From Candidatus Aminicenantes bacterium UBA2190 (lineage in GTDB: Bacteria > Acidobacteriota > Aminicenantia > UBA2199): a stretch of 36,489 nucleotides of DNA. Shown here piece by piece: positions 16,883 to 24,664 of the stretch. The stretch spans positions 14,085 through 50,573 of the forward strand of contig DCVK01000052.1 of assembly GCA_002335385.1 (NCBI GenBank), given 5' to 3'. Both the position numbers and the translations under genes were made by a program. The notes under the pieces are model-generated. The model saw nothing but the letters and a program-made list of their open reading frames with translations, was not told the origin of the DNA and ran no database searches. How positions within the stretch are numbered: the first letter of the stretch is position 1; each line of letters opens with the position of its first letter.

Positions 16883-18556
16883 TCAGGCCGGCGTTTCCCT
16901 GTTCCTGGCTGGCCGGCGGCGCAGGACGCGCGCCGTCTCAGCCAGCAGGAACACGCTCAGGACGAGCAGGATCAGGCCGAAAATCGCCGACAGCAGGCTG
17001 TCGAAGCCGGAGACTCCCGCCAGGAACGGCCGGATCAGCAGCAGCAGCGACCACAGGCTCATGACCAGCATGACCGCCAGCGGCAGCAGCACGAAGCCGA
17101 TGCGCCGGCCGCTGTGCTTCAGCCACACGGCCAGCGCCAGCAGGGTCAGCGCCGCCAGCAGCTGGTTGCTGGAGCCGAAGATCGGCCAGGCCACCAGGTA
17201 GCCTTTCTCCCTGGTGAACAGCAGGAACAACAGCGGCAGCGCCAGGGTGGCGGCGGTGGCCAGCACGACGCCGGCCCTGCCTTTCAGGCCGGTGAACTCC
17301 TGCAGGATGTAGCGCGCCAGGCGCGTGCAGACGTCGAGGGTGTCGTAAACGAAAGTGGAGAAGGCCAGCAGGGCGAACGAAAGGGCCAGCCCGGGGTCGA
17401 TGCCGGCCAGTCCCAGATAGCGGGCGATGCCGCGGGCATAGATCAGGTTGGGGTCCTCCTTCAATGCCGGCGAATCGGGGGCCAGCGCCATCACCGTGGC
17501 CAGGGCCAGCACGGCCACCAGCGCCTCCAGCAGCATCGCCCCGTAGCCCACCGGCCGCGCGTCGCGCTCGCGCGCCAGCTGCTTGGAAGTGGTCCCCGAG
17601 GCGACGACGCCGTGGAACCCCGAACAGGCACCGCAGGCGATGGTGATGAACAGCAGCGGGAACAGCTGCTTGCCGTTGAGCAGGCTGTTCAGGCCGTCGA
17701 GGTGGACGGCGGGATAGGCCGCCGGTATGCCGCCGAACAGGGCGCCGCCGAGGCCGGCGAAGATCACCAGGTAGAGGAGCCAGCCGCCCAGATAGCCGCG
17801 CGGCTGCAGCAGCAGCCACACCGGGATCACCGAGGCCACGAAACAGTAGCCCAGGAGGATGACGTCCCAGCCCTTGACCGGCACCGCGGCGATGAGGCCG
17901 AGAACCGGGGCGGGCAGGCGCGGCCCGATCCAGATGATGAACAGCACCAATGGCAGAAAGAGCAGGGTCGCCCTTCCGGCTCGCCACTTGAAGCGGTAGA
18001 GGAGGACGCCCATGGCCATGGCGGCCAGGATGTAGAACATCGAGGAAGCGGCCACGCCGGCGCCGAAGGCCTCGCCGCGCGCGCCCACGGTGCGGAAGGT
18101 CTGGGCGGTGATGTCGGTGAAGGCGGCGATGACGTAGATCAGGCAGAGCCAGACGAAGGAAAGAAAGAGGCGGTGGGCCGTCGGCGACAGGTTGCGGCGC
18201 ACGATCTCGCCGATCGAGGCGCCGCCGTGGCGCACCGAGGCGACCAGGCTGGAAAAGTCGTGGACGCCGCCGATGAAGATGGAGCCGAGGATGATCCAGA
18301 GCAGCGCCGGCAGCCAGCCGAACCAGATGCCGGCCATGACCGGACCGACGATGGGCCCGGCGGCGGCGATGGCCGAGAAATGCTGGCCGAGCAGAAGGCC
18401 CGATGAGGCCGGGACGTAATCCTGGCCGTCGTTGACCGTCACCGCCGGCGTGGGCTTGGCATCATCGAGCTTCAGGCGCCGCGCCAGGAAGCGGCCGTAA
18501 ACGAGGTACGCCGCGGCGAGGATCGCCGCCGCTATGAAGACCACCGGGGCGATCAT
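16883..18556 (-). CDS. cstA: CstA-family carbon starvation / pyruvate transporter
   Basis: A polytopic inner-membrane protein of about 557 aa with roughly 14-16 hydrophobic segments. Family hallmarks are DYVPASSGLLLGQHFSAIAA, GPIVGPVMAG, GGVHDFSSLVASVRHGG and GACSGFHGVVASGTTSKQL. CstA relatives import peptides or pyruvate. I start at the ATG at 18556 (MIAPVVFIAAAIL), where the first membrane helix begins. The upstream in-frame ATG at 18631 would add 25 hydrophilic residues absent from relatives. Upstream spacing to the divergent sulfatase-like gene is 131 nt. The protein is shorter than the ~700-aa enteric CstA, a common size in other phyla. No clear promoter was resolved. Confidence 0.9.
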   Translation of the reverse strand: MIAPVVFIAAAILAAAYLVYGRFLARRLKLDDAKPTPAVTVNDGQDYVPASSGLLLGQHFSAIAAAGPIVGPVMAGIWFGWLPALLWIILGSIFIGGVHDFSSLVASVRHGGASIGEIVRRNLSPTAHRLFLSFVWLCLIYVIAAFTDITAQTFRTVGARGEAFGAGVAASSMFYILAAMAMGVLLYRFKWRAGRATLLFLPLVLFIIWIGPRLPAPVLGLIAAVPVKGWDVILLGYCFVASVIPVWLLLQPRGYLGGWLLYLVIFAGLGGALFGGIPAAYPAVHLDGLNSLLNGKQLFPLLFITIACGACSGFHGVVASGTTSKQLARERDARPVGYGAMLLEALVAVLALATVMALAPDSPALKEDPNLIYARGIARYLGLAGIDPGLALSFALLAFSTFVYDTLDVCTRLARYILQEFTGLKGRAGVVLATAATLALPLLFLLFTREKGYLVAWPIFGSSNQLLAALTLLALAVWLKHSGRRIGFVLLPLAVMLVMSLWSLLLLIRPFLAGVSGFDSLLSAIFGLILLVLSVFLLAETARVLRRRPARNRETPA

Positions 18557-18652
18557 CGCCGTCCCCACTGAGGATATGGATAGGCCATTGGATATTCTAT
18601 CACCGCCCGCGCCGATGGACAAGGGACGCATGAACCGTCGGGGCGGCAGGAT

Positions 18653-18681
18653 TTGAAAGGACGATCGCTTTTCATTACAAT
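18653..18681 (+). promoter_or_regulatory. promoter of sulfatase-like paralog 2, predicted leaderless start
   Basis: TTGAAA (18653-18658), 17-nt spacer, TACAAT (18676-18681), then six bases to the ATG at 18688. The predicted transcription start coincides with the A of the ATG; no Shine-Dalgarno is present. Confidence 0.75.
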
Positions 18682-18687
18682 GGGCGG

Positions 18688-20148
18688 ATGAAGAACGACC
18701 CGGCCGGAGGGAGAAGGCGCCTAGCCAGCCGACCGATCTATGTTTTCCTGTTTTCTCTCTACCCGGTGCTTTTCCTTTACCGCCAGAACATCAGGGAAGT
18801 TTCCTTGGCGAGAATGCTTCCTGCCCTGGCCTGCGCGCTCGCCCTGGCATTTCTCCTCTGGTTCGGCCTGCGCATTTTTTTTGCCGACCGGGGGAAACGG
18901 GCACTCGCCGCTTGCGTCCTGCTGCTGGCGATCTTCTATTACCGGCCTCTCCACGACCTGGCGGGCGAGCTGCCCGGGCTGCGCTCATCGGCGCCGGCTC
19001 TCCGTCATGCCCTGTGGTTCGCCCTGTCCGTCTTTGTCTTGCTGCTGATCCGCCGCTCAAGGCATTCGTTCCTGAAAACCAACAGGATCCTCAATGCCGT
19101 GTTCCTCGCGCTTCTGGCGTGGAACATCGGCGGCATCGTGCTCCATCACGTTCATGGCGTGGAAAAGCGCAATGCCCGCCTGCTCCTGCAAAAAGGCGAA
19201 TATCGGCAGCGTGCGCCCGCGGGCGACAGGCCGGACATTTATTGCTTCATCCTGGACGAGTTCGCCAGGCTGGACAGCATCAAGGATCTGTTTCATCACG
19301 ATCACGCGGTGTTCGCGGAGCGCCTGCTCGCTTCCAACTTTTTCATCGCCGAAAAAAGCAGCGGCCTGTATGCGTGGACCCCGGAAGCGATCGCCGCCAT
19401 CCTGAACATGGAAAGGGTCCCCAATAAGAGCGACGCCCGGCTGTTGATCCAGAGGAACAAGGTGGCCCGCTTCCTGCACGAGAACGGCTATGTCATCTTC
19501 GATTTTCCTTACGGCAGCCTCACCGCCCAGGAGCTTTCCCGGCGGCATTATCATTTCCCGATGGCCAGCGCATCGGTCCTTTTCGATGATTTTTACAGGA
19601 CGCTGGTCGAAATGAGCGTTTTCTATCCGCTGGTGGAGAATTGGCGGCGGAATGACGCGAAATATTCTTCGTATTACCGCGCGCAGGCGCTGCATGTTTT
19701 CGCGAGGATCCCCGGGATCGTGAAAAAGCCCGGCCCGAAATTCGTGCTGGCCCACGTGTTCAGCCCCCATGCGCCGTTTGTCTTCAACCGGGACGGCGGC
19801 GCGGCGGCGCCCGAGCACTTCAACGATTATTCCGAGCGGAAATACTACCTGGAGCAGTATCTCTACATCAGCCGCAAGACGGTCGAGATGGCGGAAACGA
19901 TCCTGAAGGAATCCGCCGCCCCGCCCATCATCATCATCCTGTCCGACCATGGCTATCGCGGCTCGATCCAAAAGCCCTTCCTGCATGTCGTCTCCGCAGA
20001 GGAAAAGAAAAAGGTCTTTCTCGCCCTGCATTTGCCGGGATATCCCCATTCGCGGCTGGACGCGGCACTGTCGCCCGTCAACGTCTTCCGCGTCATTTTC
20101 AACCATTATTTCGGCCAGGAGCTGCCCCTGCAGCAGGATCCGCAATAA
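18688..20148 (+). CDS. membrane sulfatase-like hydrolase/transferase (paralog 2)
   Basis: A 486-aa homologue of the protein at 2813-4261, with the same architecture. An N-terminal block of hydrophobic segments opens with LYRQNIREVSLAR. The catalytic part carries YCFILDEFARLDSI, a possible nucleophile region AWTPEAIAAILNME, VFSPHAPFVF and an intact metal-binding LSDHGYRG. Conserved blocks between the two copies include FDDFYRTL and YYLEQYLYIS. Because paralog 2 keeps the canonical SDHG while paralog 1 has SDHS, the two may differ in activity. The ATG has no ribosome-binding site, and a promoter lies at the exact distance for a leaderless transcript. It is convergent with cutA; the 32-nt gap is GC-rich with no T-tract terminator. 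The substrate is unknown. Confidence 0.8.
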   Translation: MKNDPAGGRRRLASRPIYVFLFSLYPVLFLYRQNIREVSLARMLPALACALALAFLLWFGLRIFFADRGKRALAACVLLLAIFYYRPLHDLAGELPGLRSSAPALRHALWFALSVFVLLLIRRSRHSFLKTNRILNAVFLALLAWNIGGIVLHHVHGVEKRNARLLLQKGEYRQRAPAGDRPDIYCFILDEFARLDSIKDLFHHDHAVFAERLLASNFFIAEKSSGLYAWTPEAIAAILNMERVPNKSDARLLIQRNKVARFLHENGYVIFDFPYGSLTAQELSRRHYHFPMASASVLFDDFYRTLVEMSVFYPLVENWRRNDAKYSSYYRAQALHVFARIPGIVKKPGPKFVLAHVFSPHAPFVFNRDGGAAAPEHFNDYSERKYYLEQYLYISRKTVEMAETILKESAAPPIIIILSDHGYRGSIQKPFLHVVSAEEKKKVFLALHLPGYPHSRLDAALSPVNVFRVIFNHYFGQELPLQQDPQ

Positions 20149-20180
20149 TCCCCCCGGCGCCGTGCCGCCCGGGATGCGCT

Positions 20181-20507
20181 TCAGGGGCGGGTGTTCTCGT
20201 CGATCCAGCCCAGGTAGCGGGAGAAGCCGCGCTCGACCGGCAGCTGGATGATCTCCGGCGTCTCATAGCCGTGGTTCTGGCGGAGGAACTCCTCCAGCTC
20301 GCCGTACAGGGCGGCCCGGGTCTTGATCAGCAGCAGCCACTCGCTGTCGCGCAACGTCTCTCCCTTCCACTTGTAGAAGCTCTTGATGCGCAGCACCTGG
20401 ACGCAAGCCCCGAGCTGCCGGTCCAGGATTTTCGCGGCCAGCTCCTCGGCCTCCTCCTCGCTCGCCACCGTGGTCATCACCACCGCATATCCGCTGCCGT
20501 CGTTCAT
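20181..20507 (-). CDS. cutA: CutA1-like divalent-cation tolerance protein
   Basis: A 108-aa CutA1 protein, a trimeric ferredoxin-like fold linked to copper tolerance in E. coli but of unsettled biochemical role. Recognisable blocks are VVMTTVASEEEAEELAAKIL, LGACVQVLRIKSFYKWKGE, LLIKTRAALYGELEEFLRQNH and YETPEIIQLPVERG. The ATG at 20507 is chosen because GGAGG sits four bases upstream; the longer frame from 20549 adds 14 residues that overlap this ribosome-binding site. The gene is transcribed away from the GMP synthase gene, with promoters arranged back to back. Confidence 0.92.
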   Translation of the reverse strand: MNDGSGYAVVMTTVASEEEAEELAAKILDRQLGACVQVLRIKSFYKWKGETLRDSEWLLLIKTRAALYGELEEFLRQNHGYETPEIIQLPVERGFSRYLGWIDENTRP

Positions 20508-20561
20508 CGCGCCTCCTCCCCGGGCGTCTTCGCCGCGCGCCCGGCGCACCCGCGCCCATTC

Positions 20562-20590
20562 ATTCTACTCCAGGCGGGGAGCGCTGGCCA
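20562..20590 (-). promoter_or_regulatory. cutA promoter
   Basis: Minus strand: TGGCCA (20590-20585), 17 nt, TAGAAT (20567-20562). Its -35 is the left arm of an inverted repeat whose right arm supplies the -35 of the opposite promoter. Confidence 0.6.
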
Positions 20591-20610
20591 GGAGGCATCT
20601 GGCCAAGCGC
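20581..20610. repeat. inverted repeat spanning both -35 boxes of the cutA/guaA promoters
   Basis: GCGCTGGCCA (20581-20590) and TGGCCAAGCGC (20600-20610) are inverted copies that differ by one inserted A, around a 9-nt centre. Each TGGCCA is the -35 hexamer of one of the two divergent promoters. Confidence 0.65.
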
Positions 20611-20628
20611 TCGCGTCTCGGCTATAAT
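20600..20628 (+). promoter_or_regulatory. promoter of the GMP synthase ATP-PPase gene
   Basis: TGGCCA (20600-20605), 17 nt, TATAAT (20623-20628). The predicted start near 20635 lies downstream of an in-frame ATG at 20630, so translation should begin at 20654, which has its own ribosome-binding site. Confidence 0.8.
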
Positions 20629-20653
20629 CATGGCCGGCGGTAAGGAGGGAAAC

Positions 20654-21616
20654 ATGCTGAAAGAGATCCAGGCGGCGGAGATGGATTGCGGGAAGTTCAT
20701 CGCGGAACAGGTGCAGGAGATCCGCGCGGCCGTGGGCGACGGGACGGCGATCAACGCCCTCTCCGGCGGCGTCGACTCGTCCACGGTCACCCTGCTCGGC
20801 CACCGCGCCCTGGGCCGGCGCCTGCGCACGGTATTCGTCGAGAACGGCCTGATGCGCCGCAATGAGGCGCAGCGGGTTCGTGACCTTTTCGGCGCCCTCG
20901 GCGTCGAGGTCGAGGTGGTCGACGCCCGCGACGAGTTTTTCGCCGCGCTGGCCGGCGTCACCGACCCGGAGCAAAAGCGCGAGGCCATCACCCAGACATT
21001 CTATAAAAAAGTGTTCGGCCGCATCGTCAGGGAGAGCGGCGCCCATCATCTCCTGCAGGGGACGATCCTGACCGACGTCGACGAGACGGTCGCCGGCATC
21101 AAGCGCCAGCACAATGTTTTCATGCAACTGGGCATCGACCCGCAGGCGGCCTTCGGCTACGGCATCCTGGAGCCTCTCGTTTGGCTGCGCAAGGACGGCG
21201 TGCGCAAGCTGGGACGCGCCCTCGGCCTGAGCGAGGAGCTCTTCGCCCGCATCCCTTTCCCGGGGCCGGCGCTGGCGGCCCGGGTCATCGGCGAGGCGAC
21301 GCGCGAGCGCGTCGAAACGGCGCGCGCGGCCACCGAGGTCGTCGAGGAAGCGCTGGCCGGCACCCCCGCCTTCCAGTACCTGGCCATCCTGCACGAGGAC
21401 CGGGTCACCGGCATGCGCGACGGCAGGCGCCAGTTCGGCCAGCAGGTCGAGGTGCGCTGCTGGGACAGCGTCGAAGCGCGCACGGCGACGCCGACGCGCC
21501 TTTCCTTCGACGTGCTGGAGAGGATCGCCGCCGGCATCCTGGAGCGCGTCCCCGGCGTGGTCTCGGTCACCTACAACATCGCCCCCAAGCCGCCGTCGAC
21601 CATCGAGGCGGTCTGA
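20654..21616 (+). CDS. guaA: GMP synthase ATP-pyrophosphatase subunit (no glutaminase domain)
   Basis: A 320-aa protein matching the C-terminal two thirds of GuaA, which adenylates XMP and aminates it to GMP. The ATP-PPase P-loop is SGGVDSS (residues 37-43). Further blocks are VFVENGLMRRNEAQRV, QGTILTDVDE, IKRQHNV (IKSHHNV in canonical GuaA), FPGPALAARV and the dimerisation-domain ending YNIAPKPPSTIEAV. The N-terminal class-I glutamine amidotransferase domain is absent, and the promoter and ribosome-binding site (TAAGGAGG, six bases before the ATG) show this is the genuine start. Two-subunit GMP synthases (GuaAa/GuaAb) are standard in archaea; here a separate amidotransferase elsewhere, or direct ammonia use, must be assumed. 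A methyltransferase gene follows after 7 nt. Confidence 0.85.
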   Translation: MLKEIQAAEMDCGKFIAEQVQEIRAAVGDGTAINALSGGVDSSTVTLLGHRALGRRLRTVFVENGLMRRNEAQRVRDLFGALGVEVEVVDARDEFFAALAGVTDPEQKREAITQTFYKKVFGRIVRESGAHHLLQGTILTDVDETVAGIKRQHNVFMQLGIDPQAAFGYGILEPLVWLRKDGVRKLGRALGLSEELFARIPFPGPALAARVIGEATRERVETARAATEVVEEALAGTPAFQYLAILHEDRVTGMRDGRRQFGQQVEVRCWDSVEARTATPTRLSFDVLERIAAGILERVPGVVSVTYNIAPKPPSTIEAV

Positions 21617-21623
21617 GGAAACA

Positions 21624-22493
21624 ATGAAGCTCACCTTCCGCCAGGGCGTTGCCGGTCTGTATCGCAGGCTGCGCCGGCTCGGGAACGGGCCGACCTGGAG
21701 GAAAATTCTCCGTCATCCCTCGCCGCAAATCGCCGCCATCGGCCGGGCGCTGCGCGAAACCGGCTCCGGACGGCTGGAGGCGGAAGAACGCCGGCGGGTG
21801 CAGGCAATTGAAGACCGGCGGCAATTCCTGCTGCAATCGAGCGCCGCCGTCACCTTCCTCGATTACGGCGCGGGAAGCCCCGGGGCCGGCCGGACCGCGG
21901 CCCAGATGCGGGAGGGAGCCGCCACGACCCTGCCGGTTTCGACGATCTGCAGGTCGAGCAAATCCCCCTTCTGGGCGCTTTTCCTGTTCAGGATGATCCG
22001 CGCGCTGGAGCCGCTCTCCTGCCTGGAGCTGGGCACATGCCTGGGAATTTCCGCCGCTTACCAGGCGGCGGCCCTCGCGCTCAACGGCCGCGGCCGCCTG
22101 ATCACGATCGAGGGGGCGCGGGACATCGCGGCCATCGCCGGGGAAACCGTGCAAGGACTGGGCTTGAGCGGTTTTGCCCAGATCAGGATCGGCCCTTTTC
22201 ATGAAAGCCTGGCGGCGGCCCTGGAAGCGGCCAAGCCCGTCGATTTCCTGTTCAACGACGGCCATCACGACGGCAAGGCCCTGCTGAGATATTTCCAGCT
22301 GGCGTTCCCCTATATGGCGGAGGAGTCGATCGTCGTTTTCGACGACATCTCCTGGTCCAGGGACATGCGGGCGGCCTGGAGGGAGATCGGGCGCGACAAG
22401 CGGGTGGCGGTCACCATCGACCTGGGCGTGATCGGCGTCGCCGTCCTGTCAAAGGGCCTCAGCCGACAGGCTTTTTCTCTGGTCTGGCCCTGA
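21624..22493 (+). CDS. class I SAM-dependent methyltransferase (O-methyltransferase-like)
   Basis: A 289-aa Rossmann-fold methyltransferase. The SAM-binding motif I is LELGTCLGISAAYQA (residues ~134-148), the acidic motif II region is LITIEGARD, and FLFNDGHHDG followed by IVVFDDISWS gives the motif IV acidic pair typical of the O-methyltransferase/Methyltransf_24 group. The first ~100 residues are basic and lack motifs. The acceptor is unknown. The ATG is preceded by TGAGGAAACA, which overlaps the guaA stop, so the gene is co-transcribed and probably coupled with it. There is no obvious biochemical link to GMP synthesis. Confidence 0.8.
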   Translation: MKLTFRQGVAGLYRRLRRLGNGPTWRKILRHPSPQIAAIGRALRETGSGRLEAEERRRVQAIEDRRQFLLQSSAAVTFLDYGAGSPGAGRTAAQMREGAATTLPVSTICRSSKSPFWALFLFRMIRALEPLSCLELGTCLGISAAYQAAALALNGRGRLITIEGARDIAAIAGETVQGLGLSGFAQIRIGPFHESLAAALEAAKPVDFLFNDGHHDGKALLRYFQLAFPYMAEESIVVFDDISWSRDMRAAWREIGRDKRVAVTIDLGVIGVAVLSKGLSRQAFSLVWP

Positions 22494-22553
22494 CGGGAAA
22501 TCCCGCAGCCATTCCGCAGGCCGTTGCCGGTAAACGAAGCGGCGTGAGCCGGG

Positions 22554-22625
22554 CTACTGTTCGGCTATTCTCTTTTTCTCCAGGCGGCCGTGGATGGCGT
22601 TGACCGCCTCCGGGCTGTAAGTCAG
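22554..22625 (-). other. out-of-frame C-terminal continuation of catalase
   Basis: Directly after the catalase coding end, the -1 frame stays open for 23 codons and reads LTYSPEAVNAI ... LEKKRIAEQ before a TAG at 22554-22556. The composition is protein-like, an amphipathic helix. The switch point is a run of five A in the codons Lys-Lys-Asn. One extra A would fuse this tail to catalase. Either a homopolymer error or real decay explains it. Confidence 0.5.
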
Positions 22626-24085
22626 TTTTTCTTCACCTCGCCCAGGGGAACGCCGAGGGCCTTGGCCACGCCCGCGCCATAGGCCGGGTCGGCCTTCAGG
22701 CAGTTGCCGATGTGGCGGATCCAGATCTCGCGCGGCGCGCCGCCGATGTCGCGGGCGGTGTTGGCGAAAAGTAGCTCCTGCTTCTCCGGCCCCATGAGCC
22801 GGAAGAGCATGCCGGGCTGGGTGTAATAGTCGTCATCGTCCTTGCGGAAATCCCAGTTGGCGGCGGCGCCGGACAGGGCCAGCGGCGGCTCGGCGAACTC
22901 GGGCTGCTGCTGCCACTCGCCGAAGCTGTTCGGCTCGTAGCCCTTGGTGCTGCCGTAGTTGCCGTCGACGCGCATGGAGCCGTCGCGGTGGAAGCTGTGG
23001 TAGGGGCAGCGCGGCGCGTTGACCGGGATCTGGTGATGGTTGACGCCGAGGCGGTAGCGCTGGGCGTCGCCGTAGGAAAAGAGCCGCCCCTGCAGCATCC
23101 TGTCGGGCGAAAAGCCGATGCCCGGGACGACGTTGGCCGGGTTGAAGGCCGCCTGCTCGACGTCGGCAAAGTAGTTTTCCGGGTTGCGGTTCAGCTCCAT
23201 GAAGCCGACCTCGATCAGCGGATAGTCCTTCTTGAGCCAGACCTTGGTGAGGTCGAAGGGGTGGAACTTGTAGGTGGCCGCGTCCTTCTCCGGCATGATC
23301 TGCACGTAGAGGGTCCAGCGCGGGAAGTCCTTTTTCTCGATGCTTTCGTAAAGGTCGCGCTGGTGGCTTTCGCGGTCCTTGGCGATGATGGCCTGGGACT
23401 CCGCGTCGCTCAGGTTCCTGATGCCCTGCTGGGTGCGCAGGTGGAACTTCACCCAATAACGCTCGTTTTTGGCGTTGATGAAGCTGAAGGTGTGGCTGCC
23501 GAAACCATGCATGTGGCGGTAACTGGCGGGGATGCCGCGGTCGCTCATGACCACGGTCACCTGGTGCAGCGCCTCGGGCAGCGAGCTCCAGAAGTCCCAG
23601 TTGTTGAGTGCGCTGCGCATGTTGGTGCGCGGGTCGCGCTTCACGGCGTGGTTGAGGTCGGGGAACTTCAGCGGGTCGCGCAGGAAGAAGACCGGCGTGT
23701 TGTTGCCCACCAGGTCCCAGTTGCCCTCCTCGGTGTAGAACTTCATGGCGAAGCCGCGGATATCGCGCTCGGCGTCGGCGGCGCCGCGCTCGCCGGCCAC
23801 GGTGGAGAAGCGCACGAACATGTCGGTCTTCTTGCCCACGGCCGAGAAGATGCTGGCCTTGGTGTAGCGGCTGATGTCATGGGTGACGGTAAAGGTGCCG
23901 AAGGACCCCGACCCCTTGGCGTGCATGCGCCGCTCGGGGATCACCTCGCGGTCGAAGTGGGCCAGCTTTTCCAGGTACCAGACGTCCTGGAGCAGCACCG
24001 GGCCGCGCGGCCCGGCGGTCATGGTGTTCTGGTTGTCAACGACCGGCGCGCCGTTGCGCGTGGTCAGTTTTTCCTTTTTTTTCAT
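22622..24085 (-). CDS. katA: monofunctional haem catalase KatA
   Basis: A 487-aa small-subunit (clade 3 like) catalase that converts hydrogen peroxide to water and oxygen. The distal His is in RRMHAKGSGSFG and the Asn in LVGNNTPVFFLRDP. The proximal haem-ligand Tyr is in the RLFSYGDAQRYRLG motif, and FSPDRMLQGRLFSY is diagnostic. I start at the ATG at 24085, with GGAGG five bases upstream; the ATG at 24097 sits before that ribosome-binding site. The gene lies 28 nt behind perR with no promoter in between, forming a perR-katA operon. The annotated TGA follows a run of five A, and a -1 shift opens a 23-codon tail (separate entry). Confidence 0.95.
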   Translation of the reverse strand: MKKKEKLTTRNGAPVVDNQNTMTAGPRGPVLLQDVWYLEKLAHFDREVIPERRMHAKGSGSFGTFTVTHDISRYTKASIFSAVGKKTDMFVRFSTVAGERGAADAERDIRGFAMKFYTEEGNWDLVGNNTPVFFLRDPLKFPDLNHAVKRDPRTNMRSALNNWDFWSSLPEALHQVTVVMSDRGIPASYRHMHGFGSHTFSFINAKNERYWVKFHLRTQQGIRNLSDAESQAIIAKDRESHQRDLYESIEKKDFPRWTLYVQIMPEKDAATYKFHPFDLTKVWLKKDYPLIEVGFMELNRNPENYFADVEQAAFNPANVVPGIGFSPDRMLQGRLFSYGDAQRYRLGVNHHQIPVNAPRCPYHSFHRDGSMRVDGNYGSTKGYEPNSFGEWQQQPEFAEPPLALSGAAANWDFRKDDDDYYTQPGMLFRLMGPEKQELLFANTARDIGGAPREIWIRHIGNCLKADPAYGAGVAKALGVPLGEVKKN

Positions 24086-24112
24086 TTTTTCCTCCATTTT
24101 ATGATCTGAAAT

Positions 24113-24562
24113 TCACGAACCGCTTTTTTTGCGGCAAGCGGGGCAGACGCCGAAGAAATCCAGGCGAAAGGACTTGATCTCAAAGCCGCTTGCCGCCGTG
24201 ACCTCCCGGGTCATGTCGCCCAGGCTCGCCAGCTCCGGGTCCAGTATATTGCCGCACTCAACGCAGACGATGTGCGGGTGGGGATAAGGCTTCCTGCCGT
24301 CATAGCGGCTGGCGCTCCCGGCCAGGCTGATCTCAACCGCCTCACCCAGCGACTTGATCAGCATGATGTTGCGGTACACCGTCGCCGGGCTGATGCCGGG
24401 AAAGCGCCGCTGCAGGCGCCGGTAGATATCATCGACGCTCGGATGCCCCTTGCTCTCGGCCAGGACGCGCATGATGGCCAGGCGCTGGGGCGTCGCTTTC
24501 AGGCCCGAATCTTTCAGCTTGGCGGCCATGGCGGCAGAGCGTTTCTTAGCCAGAAGGCTCAC
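24113..24562 (-). CDS. perR: PerR-type Fur-family peroxide sensor/repressor
   Basis: A 149-aa Fur-family repressor. The winged helix contains LKATPQRLAIMRVL and ISPATVYRNI. Residues matching PerR's regulatory metal site are all present: His in GHPSVDDIY, Asp in SRYDG, the two His in PHPH, and Asp in GNILDPE where Fur usually has Glu. The structural zinc cysteines are CVEC and CPAC. This supports PerR over Fur. The start is the GTG at 24562, with GAGG eight bases upstream. The longer frame to 24622 translates the operator and overlaps the promoter, so it is rejected. The gene heads a transcript with catalase, the classic PerR regulon, and should autoregulate. Confidence 0.9.
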   Translation of the reverse strand: MSLLAKKRSAAMAAKLKDSGLKATPQRLAIMRVLAESKGHPSVDDIYRRLQRRFPGISPATVYRNIMLIKSLGEAVEISLAGSASRYDGRKPYPHPHIVCVECGNILDPELASLGDMTREVTAASGFEIKSFRLDFFGVCPACRKKSGS

Positions 24563-24576
24563 GATATTTCCTCGCA

Positions 24577-24595
24577 ATTGATAATGATTATCAAT
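24577..24595. promoter_or_regulatory. Fur/PerR-type operator (perfect 9-1-9 palindrome)
   Basis: ATTGATAATGATTATCAAT is a perfect inverted repeat around one G. Its core TGATAATnATTATCA equals the 7-1-7 consensus known for Fur-family operators in Bacillus; the PerR version differs at the flanking positions (TTATAATnATTATAA). It overlaps the -10 edge and the predicted transcription start of perR-katA. Confidence 0.92.
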
Positions 24596-24622
24596 GATAG
24601 CGGATGGAAAAGCAAAAGTCAA
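24594..24622 (-). promoter_or_regulatory. perR-katA promoter
   Basis: Minus strand: TTGACT (24622-24617), 17 nt, TATCAT (24599-24594). The start of transcription is predicted near 24587, inside the palindromic operator, so a bound repressor would block initiation. Confidence 0.82.
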
Positions 24623-24664
24623 GCATCGCGCTGTATTTATTCGCCGCCGGGGCCGGCGCCGGGT

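Noticed and set aside
20630..20653. Upstream ATG for the GMP synthase gene
   Set aside because: It lies between the -10 box and the predicted transcription start, so it would not be in the mRNA; the ATG at 20654 has TAAGGAGG.
24563..24622. N-terminal extension of the Fur-family regulator to 24622
   Set aside because: It would translate the promoter and the palindromic operator; the GTG at 24562 has a well-placed GAGG.
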